Assembly: GCA_041494805.1 (NCBI GenBank)
Contig: JBGQBN010000088.1
Span: 1-10,180 of the forward strand
Direction of reading: 5' to 3'
Length of the DNA: 10,180 nt
DNA from: JBGQBN01 sp041494805
GTDB lineage: Bacteria; Acidobacteriota; Terriglobia; Terriglobales; Acidobacteriaceae
Part shown: one piece after another, positions 1-7,505 of the stretch
Layout of the letters: each line of letters begins with the position of its first letter
Position numbering within the stretch: position 1 is the first letter of the stretch
Notes under the pieces: generated by a model
The model's input: the letters and a program-made list of their open reading frames with translations, nothing else
The model's database searches: none
Told to the model about the DNA's origin: nothing
Position numbers and translations under genes: made by a program

Positions 1-1882
1 CAATGGGGGTGAAGGAAGGCAGGTAAATCGGAGATAGCGTGATTTCCTGCTGGGCAAGTTTCAGCTTGAGCAGCCCTTTGTCGGTCTCGACTTTCTTAAT
101 CTCGCCCAAGGTCAAGTCGAGGGAATCGAACCCCTGTTGGCGTGGAGCAGAAGGCTCCACAACCATGTCCCCCAGGCCGTCTTCACCCGCCGGCTTGCTG
201 GGCGGCGCTGGGTTTCCTTTCTTGTCATAGGACGAAAGGAAGATCAAACGCAGCCGGTCTCGACTCAACTCGCACTTCACCGCCTGGTCCTGCTTATGGC
301 CGCGCATCTCGGCATAAAACGCAACCGGCAGGCCTTGACTGGCGACTACGTCAAAACTCTTGATTGCCGAATGGCCGTCGTTTGCCTCTAAAAAGACCAG
401 TCCCATCAACTGGTTGGCCTCCGCTCCGAGAGGGAAGAGAGCGAGGGCGATCTGAAGATGCTCACTCGCTCGCCCCAGTTGCTGCTGCGCATAGGCAAAA
501 GGAATGGCAAAGCCACCGACTCGGTTCCGTGCTTTGCTTTCCTCCTTTTTGTTCACACGCGCGCGCTTTGCGCGCAAGGCGCTGCGTTTCTCGGACCCGT
601 TGAAAGTCAAGTTCATTGCCCGGTTGAACAAATCGGAGACTATGTCCTCTGCTTCATCTATCTCCTCGTCATACTTGGTCCGTTTCGCATCCAGGGTGCT
701 GAGATGCAGCGCCGCCTCGTCTTTGGCGCTCTGATCGGACGTCAACTGCTGGTAGCGAGTGAAATTCTCCCGCGCTCGATCTATGTTCCCCATGGCTTCA
801 TAAAGCAGGGCCAGTTTCCATTTGGTCAGGGCGAATTCAGGGGCGAGGTCGCCGGCCTTGCTGAGGTCTGTAAGCGCACGATCATATTTGCGCTCCGCAA
901 GAGAGCCGTACACCGACGCATAGAGCCGGCGAACTTCCACCCCGTTCTGGCCTGGCAAACTCAAAAGCGATTTCAGGTCGGCGATACGGGCGTGCGATTC
1001 ATCGGCATCGAGCGCGTTAGGCGCCATCTCCAGATATCTTTCCAGCAGCCGAACTGCCTCGGCGGCCCGTCCGTTGGTCTCGGCACAATTCGCCAGATTG
1101 AAGGTCGCGGACGGACTGCTGGCTAAAGTGCCCTTGAGCTCGCCCAGCGCATTGCACAAACTCGACCTATGACTCGCATTGGTATTGCTATGTGTGCTGG
1201 CTGGCGCGTTCGTCTTGAGGGACGCCTGAGACACTAGTTGTGAGGATGGAGCGTCGGCTTCGGAGAACGAGTCCTCATCTCCTCCTTCATCTTCCAGGGA
1301 TGCTTCCACTCCGATGCTTTCGGAGAGACGGTTGACTCGGCTGATTCGATCTCTGTCACTGTCGTTCACCGAAAGCCCGTTCTCTCCGGTGGTGAAGAAC
1401 GTAAGAAGCTGTAAGAGTTTCTGTTTTTGTTTCGGGTCCGCCGTACCGGTTTTGGCCTTCCCCAGGTATTCGAGGGCCTTATTGCGTTCACCGAGCTGGT
1501 AGTAGCAGAGTGCAAGATCGTAGGCCAGCACCGGCTGCAAAGCCTGCAGTTTCATGCCTTCGTCCAGCGCAGTGGCGGCCTCTTTGAACTTGTGCAACTC
1601 GTAGAGTTTGCGCGATTCGCTCAAGGTGTCCTTCACCCGCTTGTGAATTTCTTCATCCAACCGTTTGAGGGCCTCAGTGACATCTTTCATTTCGATAAGC
1701 GCCTGGGACTCGGCATACTTGGTGCGTGCCTCCGCCAGTTGTCCAGCTCTCTCCAGGCTTTCGGCTTCCGCAGTCATTGTCTTGACTTCAGCTTCCAGCG
1801 CTTTTTTCTGGGTCTTTTCTAAATTCTCTGCTGCCAGAACGGAACCCAGCAGAAAGACCAGGAGAATCGCTTTTATTCGCAT
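1..1882 (-). CDS. Secreted TPR-repeat protein, 3' end beyond the window
   Basis: I translated the minus strand by hand from the ATG at 1882. It stays open for 627 codons to the window edge, so the C-terminus is missing. Residues 1-19 form a Sec signal peptide (short basic start, hydrophobic stretch ILLVFLLGSVLAA), with likely cleavage near residue 18 and no lipobox cysteine. Helical A/L/Y-rich pairs typical of tetratricopeptide repeats lie at roughly 30-75, 88-145, 258-305, 318-390 and 460-515; examples are LAYDLALCYYQLGERNKALE and ALLYEAMGNIDRARENF. Residues 188-235 are an acidic then Ser/Asn-rich linker, and 430-455 is a strongly basic segment. After about 520 the protein becomes beta-rich with a proline linker (PAPPSKPAG). 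TPR proteins are protein-interaction scaffolds, and an exported one probably acts in the periplasm or envelope. The partner is unknown. It starts 20 nt after the preceding GloVer-type stop codon, so it may be co-transcribed with that gene. The TPR call is by eye; the open frame and start are solid. Confidence 0.85.
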   Translation of the reverse strand, partial: MRIKAILLVFLLGSVLAAENLEKTQKKALEAEVKTMTAEAESLERAGQLAEARTKYAESQALIEMKDVTEALKRLDEEIHKRVKDTLSESRKLYELHKFKEAATALDEGMKLQALQPVLAYDLALCYYQLGERNKALEYLGKAKTGTADPKQKQKLLQLLTFFTTGENGLSVNDSDRDRISRVNRLSESIGVEASLEDEGGDEDSFSEADAPSSQLVSQASLKTNAPASTHSNTNASHRSSLCNALGELKGTLASSPSATFNLANCAETNGRAAEAVRLLERYLEMAPNALDADESHARIADLKSLLSLPGQNGVEVRRLYASVYGSLAERKYDRALTDLSKAGDLAPEFALTKWKLALLYEAMGNIDRARENFTRYQQLTSDQSAKDEAALHLSTLDAKRTKYDEEIDEAEDIVSDLFNRAMNLTFNGSEKRSALRAKRARVNKKEESKARNRVGGFAIPFAYAQQQLGRASEHLQIALALFPLGAEANQLMGLVFLEANDGHSAIKSFDVVASQGLPVAFYAEMRGHKQDQAVKCELSRDRLRLIFLSSYDKKGNPAPPSKPAGEDGLGDMVVEPSAPRQQGFDSLDLTLGEIKKVETDKGLLKLKLAQQEITLSPIYLPSFTPI

Positions 1883-1885
1883 AAG

Positions 1886-1893
1886 CCCCTTCC
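1886..1893 (-). promoter_or_regulatory. Ribosome binding site of the TPR gene
   Basis: On the minus strand GGAAGGGG ends 3 nt before the ATG at 1882 (5 nt if the core is taken as GGAAGG). This purine-rich Shine-Dalgarno match, together with the signal peptide right after the ATG, fixes the start. Confidence 0.7.
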
Positions 1894-1902
1894 ACTCGCG
1901 TC

Positions 1903-3260
1903 TCAGTTAACCATGAAAGCCGTGGGGCTGGTTGCAGTGCCGCCCGGCGTAGTCACTTGAATTTTCCCGGTAACGGCTCCCACCGGTACTATAGCCGTAA
2001 TCTGGGTATCAGAGTTCACCGTGAAGGTCTTGGCTCTCACTCTACCGAAAACCACCTTGCTGGTTTGTATGAGGCTGTTGCCCGTGATCGTCACCTCGGT
2101 CCCAACCGGGCCGCTGGGTGGGCTGAAGCTGAGGATCACAGGCGTAACCTGGAACGGCTGGTTGCTTTGAAAGAGCGCACCGGGTAACCTGACTCTCACA
2201 TAATTCGTCCTACTGCCGGCTGGAACGCTGGTGGAGATGTAGGTGTCGGACACGATAGTGAAAGTGGCAAAATCCCTCCCGAACCAGACGCCTATGGCCG
2301 CGCTTAAGCCCCCACCCAGGATGCCGACCGGACGGCCAACTTTCCCCGACGAGGGCAGAATACTGATGAAGGATCCAAGACCTGCATCGAAACTGAAGAG
2401 CGCACCGTGACCTTTTGCGGCGCCCGACGTCGCCTCGCCATAAAGTTTCCCGTTGGTATGTTGCCTCAGCGTGGCGAATGGAAGAGAACCGGTCGCCGGA
2501 ACAAAGTTATACAAACTCGAGTAACTGCCGGTCGCAGTGATTTCATAGAGGGTCCCCGCTGCATTCGTCCCGCCTGCGGAGGCCACGCCATAGAAATTTC
2601 CGTCGCTGGCTTGGATGAGACCCGCGTAGGGCCGAACGCCATCCGCCGTGGCGCCGGTTGCGTCGAAATTGTAGAGCACGGTCAAAACCTTCGCCGGTGT
2701 GAGCTTGAAGGCCACTCCGCCGTTGTTCTTGGTTCCGCCAGCCCTGGCCGTTCCGTAGAAATTTCCATCGCTGCCCTGCACCAGCGGAGAATAGAGCTCT
2801 GCCCCCCGTGCGTCAAATCAAAGTTGTACATCACGGTCAGCGCGCCGGCGGGAGTAATCTTGAACGCCGTGCCAAAACCGAAAGTTCCGCCAATCTTGGC
2901 GGTCCCATAAAAATTGCCGTCTTTCGCCTGGATCAGCGGAGCAATCGGGGTCGAGCCGTGCGTGTTGTCGAACGCATAGAGCGTGGTGAAGGCGCCCGCG
3001 GGAGTGACCTTGTACACCGCTCCATTCCCGGAGCCACCAATCGACGTGGTCCCATAGAAGTTGCCGTCGATCCCTTGAATCGGCGGCGCATAGGGGCCCG
3101 CTCCCTCGATGAGGGAAAAACTATGGAGTACCGTCACGATCCCGCCGGGAGTGATCTGGAAAACGGCGCCAAAAAGAAAGTCGCCGCCGTTAAAAGTCGT
3201 TCCGTAAAAATTGCCGTCGGTACCCAGCGTCAGTCCGGCGGCAAGAATCGACCCCAGCAA
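1903..3260 (-). pseudogene. GloVer tandem-repeat protein with two IPT/TIG domains, frameshifted and 5'-truncated
   Basis: Two minus-strand frames together encode one protein. The upstream frame (TTG at 3260) gives 153 residues to the G-tract at 2802-2807. The downstream frame then continues to a TGA at 1903-1905. Re-using one G joins THGG to AELYSPLVQGSDGNFYG, which matches the other repeat units exactly and gives about 452 residues. There are six repeats of about 50 residues with core DGNFYGT, then GG, then F(Q/K)(I/L)TP and (V/T)LY.F. This is the pattern of GloVer-type choice-of-anchor tandem-repeat proteins, probably extracellular. Two IPT/TIG-like immunoglobulin folds follow, near 2352-2146 and 2145-1906; the second begins SFSPPSGPVGTEVTITG. 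The TTG start is only the first available start: a TAA lies eight codons upstream in frame, there is no signal peptide, and repeat 1 begins almost at once, so the true 5' end seems lost. A sequencing error could explain the frameshift but not the missing N-terminus. Confidence 0.8.
2361..3239 (-). repeat. Array of six GloVer repeat units
   Basis: The core motif DGNFYG or its variant NGKLYG recurs with its first codon near 3218, 3068, 2921, 2769, 2604 and 2454. The spacings are 150, 147, 152, 165 and 150 nt. The 152 would be 153 if the missing G were restored, which independently places the indel between units 3 and 4. Unit 6 is the most diverged. On the plus strand the repeats show as recurring atagaaatttccgtcg-like strings. 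Confidence 0.85.
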
Positions 3261-3916
3261 CGCGCTCGCCCGGCGCGATGTTTACATTGATTACTACAAA
3301 ATTGGTGCTCACCAAGGAGGCGACCAAGTGCGTGTGGTCGCACCGGGCGAATTCATTTGCGCTCGCGCACAAAACCGTGGTAGATACCATCCACAGCGAA
3401 GTAATACCCTGTGATCTGGCCTATCAGATTGATCGAGTTTGCTTGGGTACTTCTCCCATCGCGGGCCACCGGCATGGTGCCGATAGGTAGACAGCCGATG
3501 GGTACTTTATCTGGTCGCGGTTGTGTGGCAACAATGGAGAACAACAAGCGATGGACATCGCCTATTTTACTGAGCCTCGTTCGGGCGAAGGGGAAACGGT
3601 GAACAGCGACGTAGTTTGCACTAGTCTGGTTATGATCTCTGCCCGCCTGTCGCGGCGGCGGAGGTAGGCGAGCGAATCGAGCATCGTTTTTTGCCACAGA
3701 TCGATACGGATATTTTCGGCGAATCCCAAGCGATGTTAATGAATTTCGAGGCGCTGCTTGCCGAGGCGTCTGGAGAGAAGCATAGTTTGTCGGCATCGCT
3801 TCTTTTTGCGTTGCAATTCTCAAAGACCGTGCAGACAGCGCAGCAGAAGGCGATGCGGGGTGCCGCGAAACAGCACCTTCAGTCGGTGCGGAAGTATGTG
3901 GAGAAGTTCAGGTCGC
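3261..3916. other. Gene-poor stretch with decayed coding remnants
   Basis: About 650 nt separate the secreted hydrolase gene (stop at 3917) from the surviving GloVer frame. Apart from the HAF scrap and a weak plus-strand ORF, I see no protein-like frame, no IS end, no tRNA and no clear promoter for the genes to the left. A GC-rich stretch with weak inverted symmetry (cgcct...aggcg, about 3645-3671) lies here, but it has no T-run. The stretch probably represents erosion of one or more minus-strand repeat-protein genes. Confidence 0.5.
3310..3463 (-). pseudogene. Remnant of an HAF-repeat extracellular protein
   Basis: The minus strand encodes QANSINLIGQITGYYFAVDG followed by IYHGFVRER and a TGA at 3353-3355. 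This is the signature of HAF extracellular repeats (SIN..GQI.GYY.D..G..HGF), common in Acidobacteria. Just past the stop, in the frame used by the downstream GloVer fragment, comes NSPGATTRT, which resembles the FDAPGAT element that normally follows HGF in this family. The HAF unit therefore seems to continue across a frameshift and then dies at another stop. Codons upstream of about 3463 in the same frame look non-coding (basic and proline-rich, no repeat). I read this as a single surviving HAF unit, not a functional gene. Confidence 0.5.
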
Positions 3917-3936
3917 TCACCGGGCTTGGTTCTTGA
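3691..3936 (+). CDS. Doubtful small hypothetical protein, about 81 residues
   Basis: This is the only plus-strand frame with protein-like composition: largely helical, mixed charge, with ordinary codon use, for example HSLSASLLFALQFSKTVQ and KQHLQSVRKYVEKF. The frame is open back to a TAG at 3622-3624, but the start is poor. TTG at 3691 is the first candidate; ATG 3733 and ATG 3739 are alternatives with no Shine-Dalgarno match. A GGAGG at 3660-3664 is too far from any of them. TATGAT at 3631-3636 could be a -10 box, but it has no good -35. Its end overlaps the convergent hydrolase stop by 20 nt. I recognise no family. It may be a remnant or chance. Confidence 0.25.
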   Translation: MPQIDTDIFGESQAMLMNFEALLAEASGEKHSLSASLLFALQFSKTVQTAQQKAMRGAAKQHLQSVRKYVEKFRSLTGLGS

Positions 3937-5839
3937 TCCAGACCACAGCTCCCCGTCTGACCGGCGGCAATCGGAACACCAGCCCTTGCCCCTCTGGCTC
4001 GCCCCGGAGTTGCTGGATTTCACCCAGAAAGGGCAAGTAGTAGATCAGCGCGCCACGGCCTGCAGCCAACCGCAGGGTGATGCCGGTTTGCTCCGTCGGA
4101 ACCGCATTCACACCGCCCCGCAGACCGCTGAAGTTAGCGAGAAAAACGTGGGGCATTCCATCCACCATCGCCTGAGAAGCTGCCACCAGTGGAGAAGCCG
4201 TGATTTCAAGTTCCTGGTGGTGGCGCATGGCCGCGAAGAATTCTTGTGCCCGGTCTAAGTCGGCCTTCTCCAGATTTGCATCCAGCGACTTCTCGTATTG
4301 CTTGCAGGGGCAGTCTGGAAATCGGATGACATTGGGCAGAGCGGGCAAGTCTGTGGAGTCTTGACCGGTGATCAAAATCCGCGTTCCGGCGGCAGCCAAT
4401 TTCTTCAGAGAGTGGCGTTCTTCCTCGCTCCAGACGCGAACGTCCGGCAGAACCAGCGTGTCCCCGCTGAACTCGTTGAGGTTCCGGGGTGTCACCACCT
4501 GAGACTCCCAGTGCTTCTGCATCAGCAGGATCAGGCAACCCCGGTACGAGGGCAAGAAGTCCGGAGCGAAGTAATCGCGAGTCAGCGGCGAGAAATAGAC
4601 GCCCACGGGTTTGATTGGGCGACGGGGATGATAGAGAGTCGCCTCGTGTTGTTCGATCCAGGTGAAGATTTTCTTCCGTGTGGCAGGATCGTTCGAACCA
4701 GACATGGAGTGGCCCTTCGCGTCCCAGAAATTCGCGCCCGCCATTACCTGCGACATCGCCAGGTTCTGCATGGCCTCGCGGGGATCGATTTTGCGATCGC
4801 CGTCCCACGAGTAATTCAGAATCCAGGTGGCCTTGCCTGCCGCGAACGAGCGGAAGGTGTGCATGCCCACCTGGTAGTGGAACCAGTCGAGCGGAGTGCG
4901 CGAGGAGGCCATGTGATCGCCTTCGCCGAATTCGTATTCGTGCGCGATGGCGTCCACCACGGGATAGAGGCTATACACATCCGCGCCCACACGCGCAGTT
5001 TCTTCTTCGATGCCTGGATAAATCTCCGGAATCGTCTTGATCTCCGGATTCACCGACTTGGCGGTCTGATCGATTTCCTGCATGAAGTCTGTGATGGTCT
5101 GAATGCGGAAATCCACCCACCGGCGGAAATTGGTATCGGAAAAATCGCCGAGCTTCACGTCCTTCTTCGCGTCCAGGCCAGTTTGCTTCTTGAAAGCAGC
5201 CACCGTGTAGTCGTCGAAGCTGGCCCAACTGTTTTCCCAGCCGTCAAAGTGTGTCATCCAATAGGGAATATCCACATAGATGCCGTCGATGCCGGTGGCC
5301 GCAATCTGCCGGACACGTTCCATGTAGGTCTTGCGCCATTCCGCGGCATACGGGCTGATCCACACGTCCTCATCGCCTTTTGCGATCCAGAAGGCAGTCC
5401 CGCCGCCAAATATTGCGGGCTCACCTGTGATCTTCCGCTGCAGCCAATCCGGGTGTTCCTTCGCCAGAGTATGCGGAGTCTGGTCAGCATTGGCCGTAAT
5501 GCACTCCGTGCCGGCAATGTAAACGAAAACATGATTGCCCGCCTGGTGAGCCTTTCCCGTCACCGCGCGAATCGCCTTCAGTTTCTCTCTAGGATCGAGA
5601 AAGCTCTCATAGCGGCCGGGAATGTCGTTGTCCACTTCAATGCCGAAGATGTGACTCGCGCTCGCGCTCCGCACAATCTGCTCGGCATTATTCGAACTAA
5701 GGCCAAAGGCGCCGATGCGGACGAAGTTCGTCCAGTTCTGAGAATATTCAGCGGAAGGCGCCGCGAGTAGAGCCGTAGCCACGATGAGGAGAACGGTGAC
5801 GGCCGACGCCATTCTGGCCATAGACAGGTTTCGGATCAT
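3917..5839 (-). CDS. Secreted putative glycoside hydrolase: TIM barrel plus GH42-type amidotransferase-like domain
   Basis: The product has 640 residues. Residues 1-30 are a Sec signal peptide (hydrophobic core VTVLLIVATALLAA, likely cut after PSA at 30), so it acts in the periplasm or outside. Residues 35-400 show the beta/alpha rhythm of a TIM barrel: IFGIEVDND, HVFVYIAGTE, GIDGIYVDIPYW, IKTIPEIYPG, AIAHEYEFGEG and TWILNYSWDGD. Acidic residues at strand ends that could be catalytic are D190, E272 and E301 or E303. Residues 410-492 look like the Rossmann-type glutamine-amidotransferase-like (trimerisation) domain of GH42 beta-galactosidases, including SGDTLVLPDVRVWSEEE and AAAGTRILITG. The remaining residues to 640 are beta-rich. 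The layout recalls GH42 and the uncharacterised 'hypothetical glycosyl hydrolase' (GHL) families; I cannot assign a family or substrate. It follows the Tat-exported gene after 34 nt, which supports one operon. ATG 5839 is chosen because GAGGA precedes it and the signal peptide starts there. Confidence 0.75.
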   Translation of the reverse strand: MIRNLSMARMASAVTVLLIVATALLAAPSAEYSQNWTNFVRIGAFGLSSNNAEQIVRSASASHIFGIEVDNDIPGRYESFLDPREKLKAIRAVTGKAHQAGNHVFVYIAGTECITANADQTPHTLAKEHPDWLQRKITGEPAIFGGGTAFWIAKGDEDVWISPYAAEWRKTYMERVRQIAATGIDGIYVDIPYWMTHFDGWENSWASFDDYTVAAFKKQTGLDAKKDVKLGDFSDTNFRRWVDFRIQTITDFMQEIDQTAKSVNPEIKTIPEIYPGIEEETARVGADVYSLYPVVDAIAHEYEFGEGDHMASSRTPLDWFHYQVGMHTFRSFAAGKATWILNYSWDGDRKIDPREAMQNLAMSQVMAGANFWDAKGHSMSGSNDPATRKKIFTWIEQHEATLYHPRRPIKPVGVYFSPLTRDYFAPDFLPSYRGCLILLMQKHWESQVVTPRNLNEFSGDTLVLPDVRVWSEEERHSLKKLAAAGTRILITGQDSTDLPALPNVIRFPDCPCKQYEKSLDANLEKADLDRAQEFFAAMRHHQELEITASPLVAASQAMVDGMPHVFLANFSGLRGGVNAVPTEQTGITLRLAAGRGALIYYLPFLGEIQQLRGEPEGQGLVFRLPPVRRGAVVWIKNQAR

Positions 5840-5842
5840 GAG

Positions 5843-5847
5843 TCCTC
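5843..5847 (-). promoter_or_regulatory. Ribosome binding site of the TIM-barrel hydrolase gene
   Basis: On the minus strand GAGGA lies 3 nt before the ATG at 5839. The spacing is short, but it is the only Shine-Dalgarno match nearby. The in-frame ATG at 5821 has none. Confidence 0.45.
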
Positions 5848-5873
5848 GAACGTAAGTCGCCCCTCAGCAGAGA

Positions 5874-7424
5874 TCAGTTCGCCACTCCACCAGTCTCGTC
5901 CCATTCTCCGAGTCCGGCGGTGGGTCGGAGCGTCAGTGTGCCGTCGGCATTGAGCGATTGCTTGCAGGCCCACCACGCCGGGTAACGCTGCCCCTTCACT
6001 TCAATTTCGGCTTTCACGCGCAGACCCTTCCAGTTAGTTCCCTTGGGTAGAGGAAACTGTGCTTGCCGCACTTTGCCGGGAAGCGGGCAGCCCGGATCCA
6101 GGCTGCCGCCGGCGAGCACCAGGCCCGCTTCGTTCAAAATGGACACACGCAGCACGCCCGGAACACCCGCAATGCCATCGTTGACTAAGCCGATGATCAG
6201 GCCCGGGTATCCGTTTTCTTCACAGGTCCAAATCCATGAGGGTCGCACGCGGTATCCAACGGATCGTGCGACGCTGTCTAAAACGCCGGGGAATTTGTCG
6301 TAGTAGCTCTGGATTCGCTCCGCGAGAATGCGGTGCCAATTCCACAAGGAGAAGTAGCAGGCGCCAACGTCGCGAACGTGACTGACAACGTTGTCCGTGT
6401 ATGTCACTCCTTCGTCCAGGTGCAAACTGGAAGCCGAGCCGTCTGACATTCCCACTTCCACGCTTACGCCCACCCACGGTGGACGGTTACTCAGTGCGTC
6501 AATTTGCTCATTCTCGATGAAGATGGTGTCAGTGCGCAGCCAATTGCAGCTGCGGACCGTACGATCCACCAGTTCGGAATTGCCCACTTTGCTGAAGTCA
6601 GGCTGGGTATTGGTGGCAAGCGGCGTTTTCTTCCAGCTTCGCAGTTGATGCTCCAGCATGCCCACGAAGGTGGCTTCTGCGGTCACGTAATCAGGGAAAG
6701 GATTGGTCTCGAGTGGCCAGGTGTGACCTTCTCCCCAGAATCCATACATAGCCGTATCGACATATTCCACTTGCGGGTGACCGTCATAGTCCGCCGCGAG
6801 TACGTCCACCAGTTCCCGGAACGCGGATTGAAAGAAGGGATTGTCGTAGCGAGGTTCGTAGCGCGGTCGCTTCTTCCACTCGCCCAGTTTCACCATGGGA
6901 ACCTTATCTGCCACGAACTGCGGCAAGGGCGAAGTCTCAATGTCGGGATTGCTCATCATTACCCGGAGGCCGATTCTCTTGTTGTAACGCCGGGCTAGAT
7001 CAAAAGTGACCCTCCAGTGCTCACACAGTTCCAGCTTGCCGGGCCTTTGCTGGACGTCTTTCCAATTCACCCGCAGGTACAACTTGCTGCCTAGCGGCAG
7101 TCGCACCAGGTTCTCGATCGATTTCTCGAGACCTTCACCCGGTTTGCTAGGCGGTCCAACTTCGTCACACACATAGGTCACCAGTCCCATACCGTAGTTG
7201 GGGACTACCTGGCTGGAAGGGGTTGTCGCCATGACGACGTTCCAACTGGGAAACAGGTCGGTGGGAAACGGGCCTTGATAAAGCCGGTCTGCGATCGGCG
7301 GCCCAGAGCCAAAGTCGTACTTATCAAAATTGTGCCCAGGCACGTGCGCCACCGCAGACTTGCCGGCAATACCTGCCAGAAGTACGGTTGCACCGCCCGC
7401 TTTGATAAAGCCGCGCCTGTGCAT
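5874..7424 (-). CDS. Tat-exported putative clan GH-A-like glycoside hydrolase
   Basis: From ATG 7424 the product has 516 residues. It opens with a twin-arginine signal, MHRRGFIKAGG, then a hydrophobic stretch ending KSAVA (residues 1-26), so it should be exported folded by Tat. Barrel-like segments follow: KLYLRVNWKDVQQRPGKLEL (115-134, like the 'W..iqp.pG' entry of GH-A enzymes), RIGLRVMMSNP (150-160), VEYVDTAMYGFWGEGHTWP (219-237), TIFIENEQ (300-307), WVGVSVEVGMSDG (317-329) and ACYFSLWNW (355-363). E232 after strand 4 is a candidate acid/base and E323 (or E304) a candidate nucleophile. Residues from about 405 to 500 form a beta-sandwich-like tail. The layout resembles DUF4832-type or GH42-like proteins, but I do not recognise the exact family. 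An in-frame GTG at 7502 would add 26 residues ahead of the Tat motif. I prefer 7424 because GAAGG precedes it and Tat motifs sit near the N-terminus. The gene lies directly after the TonB-dependent receptor. Confidence 0.7.
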   Translation of the reverse strand: MHRRGFIKAGGATVLLAGIAGKSAVAHVPGHNFDKYDFGSGPPIADRLYQGPFPTDLFPSWNVVMATTPSSQVVPNYGMGLVTYVCDEVGPPSKPGEGLEKSIENLVRLPLGSKLYLRVNWKDVQQRPGKLELCEHWRVTFDLARRYNKRIGLRVMMSNPDIETSPLPQFVADKVPMVKLGEWKKRPRYEPRYDNPFFQSAFRELVDVLAADYDGHPQVEYVDTAMYGFWGEGHTWPLETNPFPDYVTAEATFVGMLEHQLRSWKKTPLATNTQPDFSKVGNSELVDRTVRSCNWLRTDTIFIENEQIDALSNRPPWVGVSVEVGMSDGSASSLHLDEGVTYTDNVVSHVRDVGACYFSLWNWHRILAERIQSYYDKFPGVLDSVARSVGYRVRPSWIWTCEENGYPGLIIGLVNDGIAGVPGVLRVSILNEAGLVLAGGSLDPGCPLPGKVRQAQFPLPKGTNWKGLRVKAEIEVKGQRYPAWWACKQSLNADGTLTLRPTAGLGEWDETGGVAN

Positions 7425-7431
7425 CGCCAAG

Positions 7432-7436
7432 CCTTC
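7432..7436 (-). promoter_or_regulatory. Ribosome binding site deciding the Tat-protein start
   Basis: On the minus strand GAAGG lies 7 nt before ATG 7424. It supports this start over GTG 7502, which falls 3 nt past the receptor stop codon and has no comparable site. Confidence 0.5.
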
Positions 7437-7505
7437 GGTACCCGGGTCCGATCCTCCAGGGATATCCGGCTCTCCCGGCAAATCGGTCACGATCTTAACC
7501 ACGGC

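Noticed and set aside
115..200. tRNA-like pieces on the minus strand: a GGGGTTCGATTCCC T-loop string (121-134) and a GTGGAG/CTCCAC stem with a 7-nt loop
   Set aside because: The spacing between a possible acceptor strand and the anticodon-like stem is about 30 nt, against about 19 in a tRNA. The T-stem pairs badly, position 33 is not T, and the TPR frame reads straight through.
2407..3290. Plus-strand open frames opposite the GloVer gene
   Set aside because: Their apparent repetition simply mirrors the minus-strand GloVer repeats; composition is Arg-rich and non-protein-like.
3859..3877. Hairpin GGTGCTG-TTTCG-CGGCACC (coding strand) about 40 nt after the hydrolase stop, considered as a terminator
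   Set aside because: The stem is only 7 bp including a wobble pair, and no T-run follows it.
4298..5770. A 490-codon plus-strand open frame opposite the GH42-like gene
   Set aside because: It is rich in Arg, His and Val with no domain or signal, typical of an antisense shadow of a high-GC gene. The minus frame has a signal peptide, an RBS and barrel motifs.
7425..7502. GTG 7502 as the start of the Tat protein (26 extra residues)
   Set aside because: It has no Shine-Dalgarno match, and it would put the twin-arginine motif about 30 residues in. ATG 7424 has GAAGG at a good distance.
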